DNA from: Chloroherpetonaceae bacterium
Lineage (GTDB): Bacteria > Bacteroidota > Chlorobiia > Chlorobiales > Chloroherpetonaceae
Direction of reading: 5' to 3'
DNA length: 64,000 nt
Assembly (NCBI GenBank): GCA_028277445.1
Contig: JANQGG010000070.1
Coordinates: 1-64,000, forward strand
In this document: in pieces, positions 46,155 to 54,748 of the stretch
Position numbering within the stretch: position 1 is the stretch's first letter
Layout: every line of letters begins with the position of its first letter
Made by a program: the position numbers and the translations under genes
Notes under the pieces: model-generated
What the model was told of the DNA's origin: nothing
What the model saw: the letters and a program-made list of their open reading frames with translations, nothing else
The model's database searches: none

Positions 46155-46589
46155 ATGCAAATTTCACAACGAAAATTAGACATTATAAAAGAACATGCTA
46201 TGCAAGTCTACCCGGAAGAATGCTGCGGGTTGCTTGCCGGAAGATATGAGCAAAGCTTCGACGGGCATTATGAAAATGTAGTCTATGAAGTTGCTCCATG
46301 CCGAAATGTCTTGAGTTGGGACAGGCATATGGGTTTTGAAATCTCCAAAACGGAATATTGCGAAGTAGAATCGGAGGCCAGAAGCATGGGCTATAACATT
46401 ATTGGGGCTTATCATTCACATACCAACGCCGATGCCCTGCCTTCCAACCACGACTATGAGCATGCCATACCAAATCATACCATGGTGATCTTATCAGTCC
46501 GTGAAACGCTTGTCTTGCAAGTACGGGCATTTTTTCGTCCGTTTTCAGAGCCTTTTCAGGAAGAGCGGATTTATGTAAAATCGTTATAA
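46155..46589 (+). CDS. JAMM/MPN+ metallopeptidase (Mec-like), first
   Basis: 144 residues, an M67-family zinc peptidase. The motif HSHTNADALPSNHD gives H-x-H-x7-S-x2-D; the upstream catalytic Glu is in EECCGLLAG. In actinobacteria the relative Mec releases cysteine from the thiocarboxylated carrier CysO; elsewhere family members cut after Gly-Gly in ubiquitin-like proteins. It is followed by a cysteine synthase gene, which fits such a role. Alternative: processing of the internal Gly-Gly in the fusion protein at 49548. Confidence 0.9.
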   Translation: MQISQRKLDIIKEHAMQVYPEECCGLLAGRYEQSFDGHYENVVYEVAPCRNVLSWDRHMGFEISKTEYCEVESEARSMGYNIIGAYHSHTNADALPSNHDYEHAIPNHTMVILSVRETLVLQVRAFFRPFSEPFQEERIYVKSL

Positions 46590-46683
46590 ACTATTTTTTT
46601 GAAATTTATTCTTGTCTTCATTGGTTTTGTTAGTGTTCTTAAATCATGCTTGACATTTTTATAATCACAGGGATGTATTAATT

Positions 46684-47625
46684 ATGCTTGTCAATCACCA
46701 AGCGAAAGTAGAAAAACATATCTTCTCGTTAATCGGCAATACACCGCTGATTCGAATTAAAAAATTAGCAGAGCAATGGTCTATTCCGGAATCGATTGAA
46801 ATTTACGGAAAGGCTGAATGGATGAATCCGGGTGGCAGCGTTAAAGACCGTGCCGCTTTAAACATTATTGAAACCGCCGAAGCCGAAGGAAAATTGACCC
46901 GCGACCGCATTCTTTTAGATGCAACAAGTGGAAATACCGGCATTGCTTATGCGATGATCTCTGCTGTAAAAGGTTACAATGTTACCTTGTGTTTGCCTGA
47001 AAACGCTTCCAAAGAACGCAAGGCTATTTTAAAAGCTTATGGCGCTAAGCTCATAGAAACCCCTGCTTCCGAATCCAGCGATGGCGCAATTCGAAAAGCC
47101 ATTGAACTGTACAATGAAAATCCCGACAAATATTTTTATGCTGACCAATACAACAACAATGCAAATTGGCAGGCGCATTATCACTCAACCGGGATTGAAA
47201 TTTTCGAACAAACCGAAGGAACCATCACGCACTTTTTAGCCGCTATAGGCACAAGCGGTACATTTGTTGGGACAACCCGTCGATTAAAAACATTTAACCC
47301 TGAAATCACCTGCATTGCCGCTCAACCCGATATTGCCGTACATGGTATTGAAGGCATCAAACATTTGGAATCGGCAATGGTTCCGGGTATTTACGACCCA
47401 AAATTACCGGACCGAATTATTGAGGTATCCACTGAAATCGCTTACGACTATGTTCAACGCCTGGCCAAAGAAGAAGGATTGTTAGTTGGCATATCGGCCG
47501 CAGCTAATCTTTGTGCCGCGTTAATGATCGGCAAAGAACTGGCCGATCAGGGAAAACCCGGCATTATTGTTACTATTTTATGCGATAACGGTATGAAGTA
47601 CCTTTCGGAACCCTTATGGAAATAA
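46684..47625 (+). CDS. Cysteine synthase (OASS family, CysM/CysK-like)
   Basis: 313 residues, full length for PLP-dependent O-acetylserine or O-phosphoserine sulfhydrylases. NPGGSVKDRAALNII (~52-66) includes the PLP lysine; DATSGNTGIAYAM (~78-90) and GTSGTFVGTTRRLK (~200) bind the cofactor phosphate and substrate. The family is hard to split by eye: position between two JAMM peptidases and ahead of a carrier-E1-rhodanese fusion suggests a CysM-like enzyme that takes sulfur from a carrier thiocarboxylate rather than free sulfide. That is inference. Confidence 0.93.
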   Translation: MLVNHQAKVEKHIFSLIGNTPLIRIKKLAEQWSIPESIEIYGKAEWMNPGGSVKDRAALNIIETAEAEGKLTRDRILLDATSGNTGIAYAMISAVKGYNVTLCLPENASKERKAILKAYGAKLIETPASESSDGAIRKAIELYNENPDKYFYADQYNNNANWQAHYHSTGIEIFEQTEGTITHFLAAIGTSGTFVGTTRRLKTFNPEITCIAAQPDIAVHGIEGIKHLESAMVPGIYDPKLPDRIIEVSTEIAYDYVQRLAKEEGLLVGISAAANLCAALMIGKELADQGKPGIIVTILCDNGMKYLSEPLWK

Positions 47626-47673
47626 CTCTTAACGGGCTTTGTTTAAATGAATAAAATTATTTAGACTGGCTCT

Positions 47674-48039
47674 ATGAATCTGAATATTAAAATAACTCTG
47701 CCCAAGGATTTTGATTTTGGATCAGGCGAACCTGAAACAGATACCCGGTTCATTAAAACCACTGAGCTAATGAAGCCGCCTTCAGGTATCATCGAAAAAT
47801 CGCTCCTGGTTGAACTGCCTGATGATTTAAAATTGAGAACCGTATCCGGGAAAAAACTTTTGTTATTACCTGAATGGGCTCAAGGGGTTGATGATATTTT
47901 AAGAGGGCAACCGATATGGGGCGCTGTTTTTTTAGTGCCAAATCAAACTGAAGAGGTAACTGGTTATTTTAAGGAGTCCGATTTAACTCTGCTTGGTCGC
48001 GCTATGGTTGTGGTACTCAAGCAATATCAAGAAATATGA
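47674..48039 (+). CDS. Protein of unknown function inside the sulfur-transfer cluster
   Basis: 121 residues. I do not recognise the family. No signal peptide or membrane segment. It starts MNLNIKITLPKDFDFGSGEP, has the phrases KSLLVELPDDLKLRTVSGKKL, LLPEWAQGVDDILRGQPIWG and a C-terminal helix LLGRAMVVVLKQYQEI. No Gly-Gly end, so it is not a standard carrier. Its stop overlaps the next JAMM gene's start (ATGA), which ties its expression tightly to the peptidase. It may be a partner or substrate adaptor for the peptidase. Confidence 0.7.
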   Translation: MNLNIKITLPKDFDFGSGEPETDTRFIKTTELMKPPSGIIEKSLLVELPDDLKLRTVSGKKLLLLPEWAQGVDDILRGQPIWGAVFLVPNQTEEVTGYFKESDLTLLGRAMVVVLKQYQEI

Positions 48040-48458
48040 TTTTTAGACAAGACCTTTACCATCTTCTGATCGGTCAAAGTAAGACATCCTACCCTGAAGA
48101 AACTGGCGGGTTATTGCTCGGTAATGTGGTTAATGATCAGCTTGACGTCAAAAAAGTCATCCCGCTTAGCAATATCAGAAAAGATTCCCGGCACAACAGA
48201 ATAGAGATCAATCCGTTGGATTATGCCAAAGCCGAAAAACTAGCCATATCACTTGAATTAGGTGTTTGGGGATTTTATCATTCCCATCCCGATGCCGATG
48301 CCGTGCCTTCGGATTACGATCGCGACCATTTTCCATTTACCGAATGGTGGTACCCTATCGTTAGTATTAGAAAAGGTGAATTTGCAGATCTTCGTTGCTG
48401 GCAATTAGATCCTTCAAGGGAAAGTTTTTCGGAAATTACCATCAAAGTGCTGTCTTAG
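48036..48458 (+). CDS. JAMM/MPN+ metallopeptidase, second
   Basis: 140 residues. ETGGLLLGNVV holds the catalytic Glu and FYHSHPDADAVPSDYDRDHF the zinc site (H-x-H-x7-S-x2-D). It overlaps the unknown gene by four bases. It is clearly related to the first JAMM protein but not a recent duplicate, since residues outside the motif differ. Presumably a Gly-Gly-specific peptidase or desulfurase working on the carrier. The next gene starts 146 bases later. Confidence 0.9.
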   Translation: MIFRQDLYHLLIGQSKTSYPEETGGLLLGNVVNDQLDVKKVIPLSNIRKDSRHNRIEINPLDYAKAEKLAISLELGVWGFYHSHPDADAVPSDYDRDHFPFTEWWYPIVSIRKGEFADLRCWQLDPSRESFSEITIKVLS

Positions 48459-48604
48459 ATTGCATATCGCTTGCAATTAAACGCCGAATCATCTACGTTG
48501 CATTTTCAGAAGTATTTGATTTTTGCTTGATTTTTACGATACTTCATCACCGAATTCCCAATCAACCATACACAGCCTTGAAAAGCACGATCAAACTTAC
48601 ATTA

Positions 48605-49495
48605 ATGCAAGGAACGTTTAGCATCACGCTTGCAGCAATTTTATGGAGTTCGGGTGGCGTATTGATTAAAGCTATTTCCCTGGATGCTTACCAAATTTCG
48701 TTTTGGCGATCCTTATTTGCCATTTTTACCATTTTTGCCATTGTTAAGCCTCGGCATCTTACTTTCGATACCTCAACAATCATTGCATCGTTTGCCTACG
48801 CGTTCACACTTATTTTTTTTGTGATTGCAACAAAGCTTACCACTGCAGCAAACGCCATTTTGCTCCAATACACCGCACCAATTTATGTGCTGCTTTTTAG
48901 CCGGTTTTTGCTCAACGAAACAGTTTCGAAAACGCAACTGGTTCTGGTAATTGTGGCCCTTGCCGGCATGGTGATCTTCTTTTTGGACAGTATTTCACCT
49001 CAAGGCGTTAAAGGAAATGTCTTTGCCATTATGTCGGGTTTTTTCTTTGGATTGTTTTTGCTGCTTTCCAGGAAAAACCGTCGGGAACATCCCATTGATG
49101 CGGTTCTTTTAGGCAATGGGTTGATCGTATTAATTTGCTCAACCATTATGATGTATGGGGCTTTTCATGATCCACGCGGTGCGGCAGATGAATATATCCT
49201 TTATGGTTATGCGATTAGCACTGCCGATAGCGTGATGGTGGCATTTCTGGGCATTCTTCAAATTGGTATTCCCTACATACTTTTCACACGAGGCATAAAG
49301 TTTGTCCGGGCTTTGGACGCTTCGCTCATTGCCATGCTTGAACCGGTGTTAAATCCGGTGTGGGTATTTTTATTTGTCGGTGAATCACCTTCTTTGTATA
49401 CTGTTACCGGCGGGTTGATTATTTTAGCTGCTGTTGCTCTCCAAAGTGTTTTTACAACACGAAGTTTGAACATTCAATTCTTTAGAGGTGTTTAA
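48605..49495 (+). CDS. EamA/DMT-family transporter
   Basis: 297 residues from the ATG at 48605, the normal length for the family. The frame is open further up (to 48395), but that part overlaps the JAMM gene and lacks homology. Ten hydrophobic segments form two EamA halves: ILWSSGGVLIKAIS starts the first, FAIMSGFFFGLFLLLSRKN the second. EPVLNPVWVFLFVGESPS is the family's final signature. In this context export of an amino acid such as cysteine is possible but unproven. It lies just before the carrier fusion gene. Confidence 0.88.
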   Translation: MQGTFSITLAAILWSSGGVLIKAISLDAYQISFWRSLFAIFTIFAIVKPRHLTFDTSTIIASFAYAFTLIFFVIATKLTTAANAILLQYTAPIYVLLFSRFLLNETVSKTQLVLVIVALAGMVIFFLDSISPQGVKGNVFAIMSGFFFGLFLLLSRKNRREHPIDAVLLGNGLIVLICSTIMMYGAFHDPRGAADEYILYGYAISTADSVMVAFLGILQIGIPYILFTRGIKFVRALDASLIAMLEPVLNPVWVFLFVGESPSLYTVTGGLIILAAVALQSVFTTRSLNIQFFRGV

Positions 49496-49547
49496 ACGTT
49501 AAAATTTTTCTGTAGGTTATAACATCGTCTTTCTCAATTAAAAAAGC

Positions 49548-51017
49548 ATGAACGTTATGGGAACTAAAATTTTAATTCCTACAGCATTAAGGCAGTATGC
49601 AGGTGGTCAGGAAATTGTTGAGGTTAATGCAACGGACGTTTCCGATGCCTTGCAGCAATTGACTTCAACCTATCCTGATTTAAAAAAGAATCTCTTATCG
49701 GATGAAGGATCGTTGCGATCGTTTATCAACATCTACAAAGGTGAAGACAATATCCGCGATTTAAGCAATCTTCAGACCCAAATCAGCGATGGCGATGAGC
49801 TTTTGATCGTGCCATCAATTGCCGGCGGCTCAATGGCTTCCGATATTATGGACGAGATCACCCTGAGCAATGATGAAATCCATCGCTATAGCCGCCATTT
49901 GCTGATCCCTGAGTTTGGCATAGAAGGGCAAAAAAAACTCAAACAATCAAGCGTTTTGATGATCGGCGCCGGTGGCTTAGGCTCGCCTTTGGCCATGTAT
50001 TTGGCTGCAGCCGGCGTTGGTAAAATCGGAATTGTAGAATACGATACCATTGATACCAGCAATCTCCAGCGTCAATTGTTGTATCGCACCGAGGATGTTG
50101 GAAAAGCAAAAGCAGACGTTGCGAAATCTTCAATTCATGGGATTAACCCGTTTGTGGATGTTGAGCTCTACAACACGCCGCTGACTTCGGAAAATGCGTT
50201 GGATATATTCAGAGGTTATGATGTGGTGGTTGATGGCACGGATAATTTCCCTACCCGTTACCTGGTTAATGATGCCTGCGTGATGTTAGGTATTCCAAAT
50301 GTTTATGGCAGCATTTTTCGGTTTGAAGGCCAAGTCAGCGTGTTTAACCTCGATCAAGACTGCGCCTGCTACCGATGCCTCTATCCCGAACCGCCACCGC
50401 CCGGGCTGGTTCCTTCATGCGCTGAAGGTGGCGTATTGGGCGTTTTGCCCGGAATTATCGGGTCGTTACAAGCCATAGAAACCATTAAACTTTTAACCGG
50501 TATCGGCGAGTCACTGAAAAATCGATTGGTGATTTTTGATGCGTTGAAAATGAAGTTTAAAGAATTGAAACTGAAAAAGAATCGTGATTGCGTGGTTTGC
50601 TCCGACCATCCGACCATTACCGAGTTAATTGATTATGAGCAATTCTGCGGTATGCCTTCCCACGACCGCATGGAACCTGCCGAGAGCGACGCTCAATCAC
50701 CGGATGAAATTACGGTGTTTGAACTCAAGAAACGACTGGATAATGGTGAGCATCCTTTTATCCTGGATGTCAGACTTAATGAAGAATATGAGATATGTAA
50801 GCTTGATGGGGCTACGCTTATCCCGATTCATGATTTACCATTGCGCTATCAGGAGCTTGATCCCAACCGGGAAATTATTGCATTATGCAAAGTTGGGGCG
50901 CGTTCTGCTAAAGCGGCCGATTTCCTCAAAGAAAAAGGCTTTAAGGATGTAAAAAATCTCGTTGGCGGTATTAATGCCTGGAGCGAATTCATTGACCCTG
51001 AAGTTCCGTATTATTAA
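49548..51017 (+). CDS. MoaD/ThiS-like carrier fused to E1-like enzyme and rhodanese
   Basis: 489 residues in three parts. Residues ~5-94 form a beta-grasp carrier ending IAGG (Gly93-Gly94), followed by Ser. Residues ~105-370 form a MoeB/ThiF adenylyltransferase: LMIGAGGLGSP (~138-147) binds ATP, CACYRCLYP and CVVCSDHP give zinc Cys pairs, and PSCAEGGVLG holds a catalytic Cys. Residues ~385-489 are a rhodanese with active loop LCKVGARSA. The E1 should activate a Gly-Gly carboxylate and the rhodanese supply sulfur. Here the carrier's Gly-Gly is internal, so a cleavage is needed, for which the JAMM enzymes nearby are candidates. Confidence 0.9.
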   Translation: MNVMGTKILIPTALRQYAGGQEIVEVNATDVSDALQQLTSTYPDLKKNLLSDEGSLRSFINIYKGEDNIRDLSNLQTQISDGDELLIVPSIAGGSMASDIMDEITLSNDEIHRYSRHLLIPEFGIEGQKKLKQSSVLMIGAGGLGSPLAMYLAAAGVGKIGIVEYDTIDTSNLQRQLLYRTEDVGKAKADVAKSSIHGINPFVDVELYNTPLTSENALDIFRGYDVVVDGTDNFPTRYLVNDACVMLGIPNVYGSIFRFEGQVSVFNLDQDCACYRCLYPEPPPPGLVPSCAEGGVLGVLPGIIGSLQAIETIKLLTGIGESLKNRLVIFDALKMKFKELKLKKNRDCVVCSDHPTITELIDYEQFCGMPSHDRMEPAESDAQSPDEITVFELKKRLDNGEHPFILDVRLNEEYEICKLDGATLIPIHDLPLRYQELDPNREIIALCKVGARSAKAADFLKEKGFKDVKNLVGGINAWSEFIDPEVPYY

Positions 51018-51074
51018 TAGTTTGCGGTAAATGTTCATTTTGAAATCACTTGGAATAGCTCATCCGAATTTAAT

Positions 51075-51107
51075 AAACCATCTTTTGTGTAAGGGATGGT
51101 TTTTTTG
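51075..51107 (+). terminator. Terminator of the carrier-E1-rhodanese gene
   Basis: Arms AAACCATC (51075-51082) and GATGGTTT (51095-51102) with T run to 51106. It lies 57 bases beyond the stop and closes the sulfur-transfer cluster. Confidence 0.85.
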
Positions 51108-51383
51108 TTTTGGTAGGTTTCAGGATTAATGATTTGCTAAGGTTTTGCGGCTGCTAGAAACTAAATGGACATTTTCTTTGCTATTCCATTAAACCTGGAA
51201 TTTCATCGCCCGATTTTGAAGCGAAAATAGAATACAGGATTATTTGTTGTAACTGTAAACTTTTTTTAGGACGGGGCAATAATAGGTAATGACAATAAAA
51301 ATCGTGTGTTGAGCGTAGCCGAAACACCGATTTTAAATGTTCTGTTCGGCTGTGTTTGGTAATGCTTTGGCTACCGCTCATGC

Positions 51384-51433
51384 TAATGACGCATGATTAT
51401 AGCTATAATAAGGGGTTGCAACCCCTTGTTTTT
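51384..51433. repeat. Dispersed ~50-bp palindromic repeat, copy B
   Basis: Starts TAATGACGCATGATTATA and contains AAGGGGTTG/CAACCCCTT arms (51410-51427). Slightly diverged from copies at 18407 and 54377. Confidence 0.8.
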
Positions 51434-51681
51434 GAAGCCACTACGCTAGCATGAGATAAGAACATGTCATTATTTTATTTGTCTATTACTAAATATGAAA
51501 ACTGCTAATATCAAGGTTTTTTTGTCGCTCCTGCGAAAGCAGGAGTCTATAGATGCCTGCCTGCGCAGGCATGACCTGGTTGGTTGATGAACTTTAAATT
51601 AATGAATTCGTCATTACTTATTTGTGTTTTTGACTTTCAAAATGCCAGCCTTCCAATGACGAGTTAACAAATGGGTTAATG

Positions 51682-51893
51682 TTAGGATATAGTGTGTATA
51701 TTTTTCCACCTCCGGCTTCTTCGAAGCCACCTCCGCCAGCGGAGGATAATTTATTGAAGTCACAAATTCTAGTACCAAATTGTGTTTTATTGTCCCTCTC
51801 TGTGAGAGGGTGGCCGACAAGCCGGGAGAGGAAAAATTCGTCATTATAAATTTGTGTTTTGTTCTTCAAAATGCCGGACTTCCAATGACGCAT
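51682..51893. repeat. ~215-bp direct repeat upstream of the antiporter gene
   Basis: Starts TTAGGATATAGTG and ends CCAATGACGCAT. It contains the hairpin TCCGGCTTCTTCGAAGCC and a GCCAGCGGAGG stretch, then TTTATTGTCCCTCT and GAGAGGGTGGCC. The second copy is 54171-54387. A partial third copy of the tail lies at ~51609-51665. Confidence 0.85.
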
Positions 51894-52288
51894 TTACGTT
51901 ATTGGTCACCCTGAATTAATTTCAGGGTCTCAGAAAATGCCAATTTGGTTGAGATGCTGAAAACAAGTTCAGCATAACTAGAAAATGAGTGTCATTTTCT
52001 GTTTGTTTATTGTCAAATATTTGAGCTCGCAATGACCTGTTGGAAACTAATGATATTAGACAAAACCTCGTCATTGGAATGGATCATTCCTTGATCGTAG
52101 CAGATCAAATTTGACATCAAAAACCAAGTCATCTGTTTAAAGATCAGTATTTATTTAAAGTAAAGAATTTAGATGTGCGGACATGATAGGGTTAAAAGAT
52201 TTTGTTAATTCATCAATAATTCTGATATAACATAAAGAAGGTAGCATAAGTACAATCCAAACCAATTTTAAGTAAACTATCCTCTGGC

Positions 52289-54085
52289 ATGCATCATTTT
52301 GAATTTTTAGGTGAATTAATCCTGATAGGAAGCCTAGCGATTGGGATTATTTTGATCTTCCAAAAGTTTAAAATCCCGCCGGTGATTGGTCTCATCGTTA
52401 CGGGGATTATCCTTGGTCCTTCCGGCTTTCATATTGTTCGGGATAGTGAACTGATCACCATTCTTGCCGAACTTGGCGTGGTACTGCTGTTATTTACGAT
52501 CGGACTGGAATTCTCCCTGGCTGAGCTAAACCGCCTCAAAAAAATCGTGGTATTTGGCGGTACGGCGCAAATGATAGTAACCATGATCGTCATCAGCCTA
52601 TTTACGTATTTTGTTGCCAATATCTTCATGAGTTCTTCAATGTTTACGATTCGGGAATCGATATTTTTAGGATTTGCATTTTCGGTGAGCAGTACAGCGA
52701 TATGTTTGAAAATACTAACCGACCGCGAAGAGCTAGAATTGCAATATGGTAAAGTCACTTTAGGCATTTTGATTTTTCAGGATATTGCCATTGTGCCGCT
52801 GATGATTGCCGTTAATTTTTTAAGCCCGGTTAAAGACACGGCATTGGATAACGTGCTTCTTGAACTTGGGTTTATCATTTTGTTCGGCTTGCTGATCTTT
52901 AGCAGTTTCAGGCTTTTAATGCCTAAAGTTGTGGAAATCATTGCCTCGTTGCATGCCAAAGAAGTTCTTGTTCTTGGCGCTTTGGTCTTGTGTTTCGGTT
53001 CGGCCTATCTTGCTTCGCTTGCCGGGCTTTCATTAGCTTTGGGTGCGTTTGTTGCCGGTATGATTATTGCAAGTACGGACGACAGCCACAAAATCGCCCG
53101 TACCATTGAACCCTTTCGTGAAGCTTTAACCAGTATCTTTTTTATTTCGGTTGGTCTGCTGCTTAATGTTGAAGCTATTGATCTCCCGTTGTTTATCACC
53201 ATTGCCATTGGCGTACTTTTGGTTAAAGGCCTTATTGTAACCGTAGTAACATTTATTCTGGGGTATTCTTTCCGGGTAAGCATTATGACTGGTATGGCGT
53301 TGGCGCAGATCGGTGAATTTTCATTCATCCTTTCGGAAACTGCCTACAACAATAAAGTTATTGATGAACCGCTCTTTCAAGCCATGCTGGTCATTATTGT
53401 TGTAACCATGATCGTAACGCCGGCTATGATCGCTTACGCACCGCATGTTGCAGAAAAAGTAGCGCCTGCGCTCGGGTTTATACCTTTACCTTCAAAAAAT
53501 CCTTTTCAATTCACGCCGCCGGAAACCGATCCCATGATCATTCATCCGGGTGAAATTCATGCCGCCATTATTGGTTTTGGGGTGATCGGCCAAAACATCT
53601 GCTCGGTGCTGAAAGCCACTAATATTTCTTACAATGTTCTGGAAATTGATCGCGAGATAGTCCGCCGGATGCGTTTAAACGGTGAGCCGATCTATTATGG
53701 GGATAGCACCGACATTCGGGCGTTGAAACGAGCCAGCATTGATCATGCACGAGCCGTTGTGCTTGCTATTAACGACCGAGCCGCAATTCATGAAAGCATT
53801 GAAGCGATTCGCAAAGTCAATAAAAACGCATTTATTATCGTGCGAACGCGTTCGTTGGAAGATAGCGAAAGCCATTACAAAGCTGGCGCCAATGTTGTTG
53901 TTACCGAAAAGTTTGAAACCTCCATCCAAATTTTTTCTATCCTGCTTCAACACTTTACCATTGAACCGGAATTGATCTTGGAGCAACAGGAAAGTATCCG
54001 CCGCGATTGCCAAAAGATTTTTCTTGATTCATCGCAACCTAATGGCAATAAACCTGCTGAAAAGAAAACCAAAACCGAGGTGTGA
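52289..54085 (+). CDS. Monovalent cation:proton antiporter with RCK domain (KefB-like)
   Basis: 598 residues. The first ~390 form a CPA2 exchanger with about 12 membrane segments: PPVIGLIVTGIILGPSGF and LLLFTIGLEFSLAELNRL are hallmarks, GQF-type FQDIAIVPLMIAV (~158-170) carries the ion-binding Asp, and LSLALGAFVAGMIIAS matches. A TrkA-N/RCK domain follows at ~428-540 with GFGVIGQNICSVL binding NAD(H) and VLEIDREIV ending strand 2. Substrate is potassium or sodium. The gene stands alone, bracketed by direct repeats at 51682-51893 and 54171-54387. Confidence 0.93.
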   Translation: MHHFEFLGELILIGSLAIGIILIFQKFKIPPVIGLIVTGIILGPSGFHIVRDSELITILAELGVVLLLFTIGLEFSLAELNRLKKIVVFGGTAQMIVTMIVISLFTYFVANIFMSSSMFTIRESIFLGFAFSVSSTAICLKILTDREELELQYGKVTLGILIFQDIAIVPLMIAVNFLSPVKDTALDNVLLELGFIILFGLLIFSSFRLLMPKVVEIIASLHAKEVLVLGALVLCFGSAYLASLAGLSLALGAFVAGMIIASTDDSHKIARTIEPFREALTSIFFISVGLLLNVEAIDLPLFITIAIGVLLVKGLIVTVVTFILGYSFRVSIMTGMALAQIGEFSFILSETAYNNKVIDEPLFQAMLVIIVVTMIVTPAMIAYAPHVAEKVAPALGFIPLPSKNPFQFTPPETDPMIIHPGEIHAAIIGFGVIGQNICSVLKATNISYNVLEIDREIVRRMRLNGEPIYYGDSTDIRALKRASIDHARAVVLAINDRAAIHESIEAIRKVNKNAFIIVRTRSLEDSESHYKAGANVVVTEKFETSIQIFSILLQHFTIEPELILEQQESIRRDCQKIFLDSSQPNGNKPAEKKTKTEV

Positions 54086-54170
54086 GTGAATTGCAAGTTA
54101 TTAGCGCTCAAACAAAATTGTTTTTCTGTCTGTGCATGATAAGCCATGCAAAATCGTAAAGGAGCTTGCC

Positions 54171-54387
54171 TTAGGATATAGTGGGTATATTTTTCCACCT
54201 CCGGCTTCTTCGAAGCCACCTCAGCCAGCGGAGGATAATTTATTGAAGTCACAAATTCTAACACGAATTGCGTTTTATTGTCCCTCTTTCTGAGAGGGTG
54301 GCCGATAGGCCGGGAGAGGAAAAGTCGTCATTCTCCGTTTGTGTTTTTGGCTTCCTTTGCCTACAGTCAGCACTTCCAATGACGCAT
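54171..54387. repeat. ~215-bp direct repeat downstream of the antiporter gene
   Basis: Copy of 51682-51893 in the same orientation, with the same start (TTAGGATATAGTG) and end (CCAATGACGCAT) and several point differences. Confidence 0.85.
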
Positions 54388-54428
54388 GAGTATAACCTTA
54401 ACAAGGGGTTGCAACCCCTTGTTTTCCA
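54377..54428. repeat. Dispersed ~50-bp palindromic repeat, copy C
   Basis: Starts CAATGACGCATGAGTATA and holds the same perfect 24-bp palindrome as copy A (54400-54423). The difference from copy A is only a few bases. Confidence 0.85.
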
Positions 54429-54748
54429 AGCAGCTTCCGCCAGCGGAGGGCAAACCCATCATTACCAGTTTGTTTACTTTTTAAATATTTAAACTCAGCA
54501 TGCTTCTCAATAGCGCTCAGGGGACAATCATTTTTGCCATTAGTAAACCTGGAGAACTGATTTAAACATCACCTCCTGCTAAATACTCAAATGCAACTCT
54601 TGCTCCTCTAATACGGCGTATTCCTGAACGCTAGTCGGAGATTCAGTCTAACATATTGGCGATAAGCTTTCAGGTTACGCCTCATTAAATTTTCAGATGA
54701 TTGCGTATAATGTGTTACGCTTTATTTAAAAAATGACCTATCAAAACC

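Larger units (their letters stand above)
51018..52288. other. Repeat-rich intergenic region, no gene
   Basis: A terminator sits at 51075-51107. Beyond ~51300 the stretch is a mosaic of hairpin units shared with the gaps at 18.3-18.7 kb and 54.1-54.5 kb: CTCCTGC/GCAGGAG arms with a GAAA loop (51528-51545), GCCTGC/GCAGGC, ACCCTGAA/TTCAGGGT (~51907-51928) and the ~215-bp direct repeat. Short ORFs here are repeat-encoded and not credible genes. The last ~200 bases before the antiporter show no repeat. Confidence 0.75.
54086..54748. other. Repeat-rich intergenic region before cas6
   Basis: Contains the second ~215-bp direct repeat and copy C of the palindromic repeat; both are followed by more fragments with CTTCCGCCAGCGGAGG. 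The last ~260 bases (54490-54748) before cas6 show no gene, no CRISPR repeat and no clear promoter. A short ORF over the repeat is not credible. Confidence 0.7.

Noticed and set aside
46647-46683. Promoter TTGACA plus TATAAT directly before the cysteine synthase
   Set aside because: The two boxes are only about five bases apart, far too close for a sigma70 promoter.
48395-48604. Longer start for the DMT transporter
   Set aside because: That part overlaps the JAMM gene, has no membrane or family pattern, and the ATG at 48605 gives the family's normal length.
51614-51893. Overlapping short ORFs on the minus strand, and a similar ORF near 54268
   Set aside because: The frames come from the ~215-bp repeat and its tail; the same residues recur at the other copy, so they are repeat-encoded.
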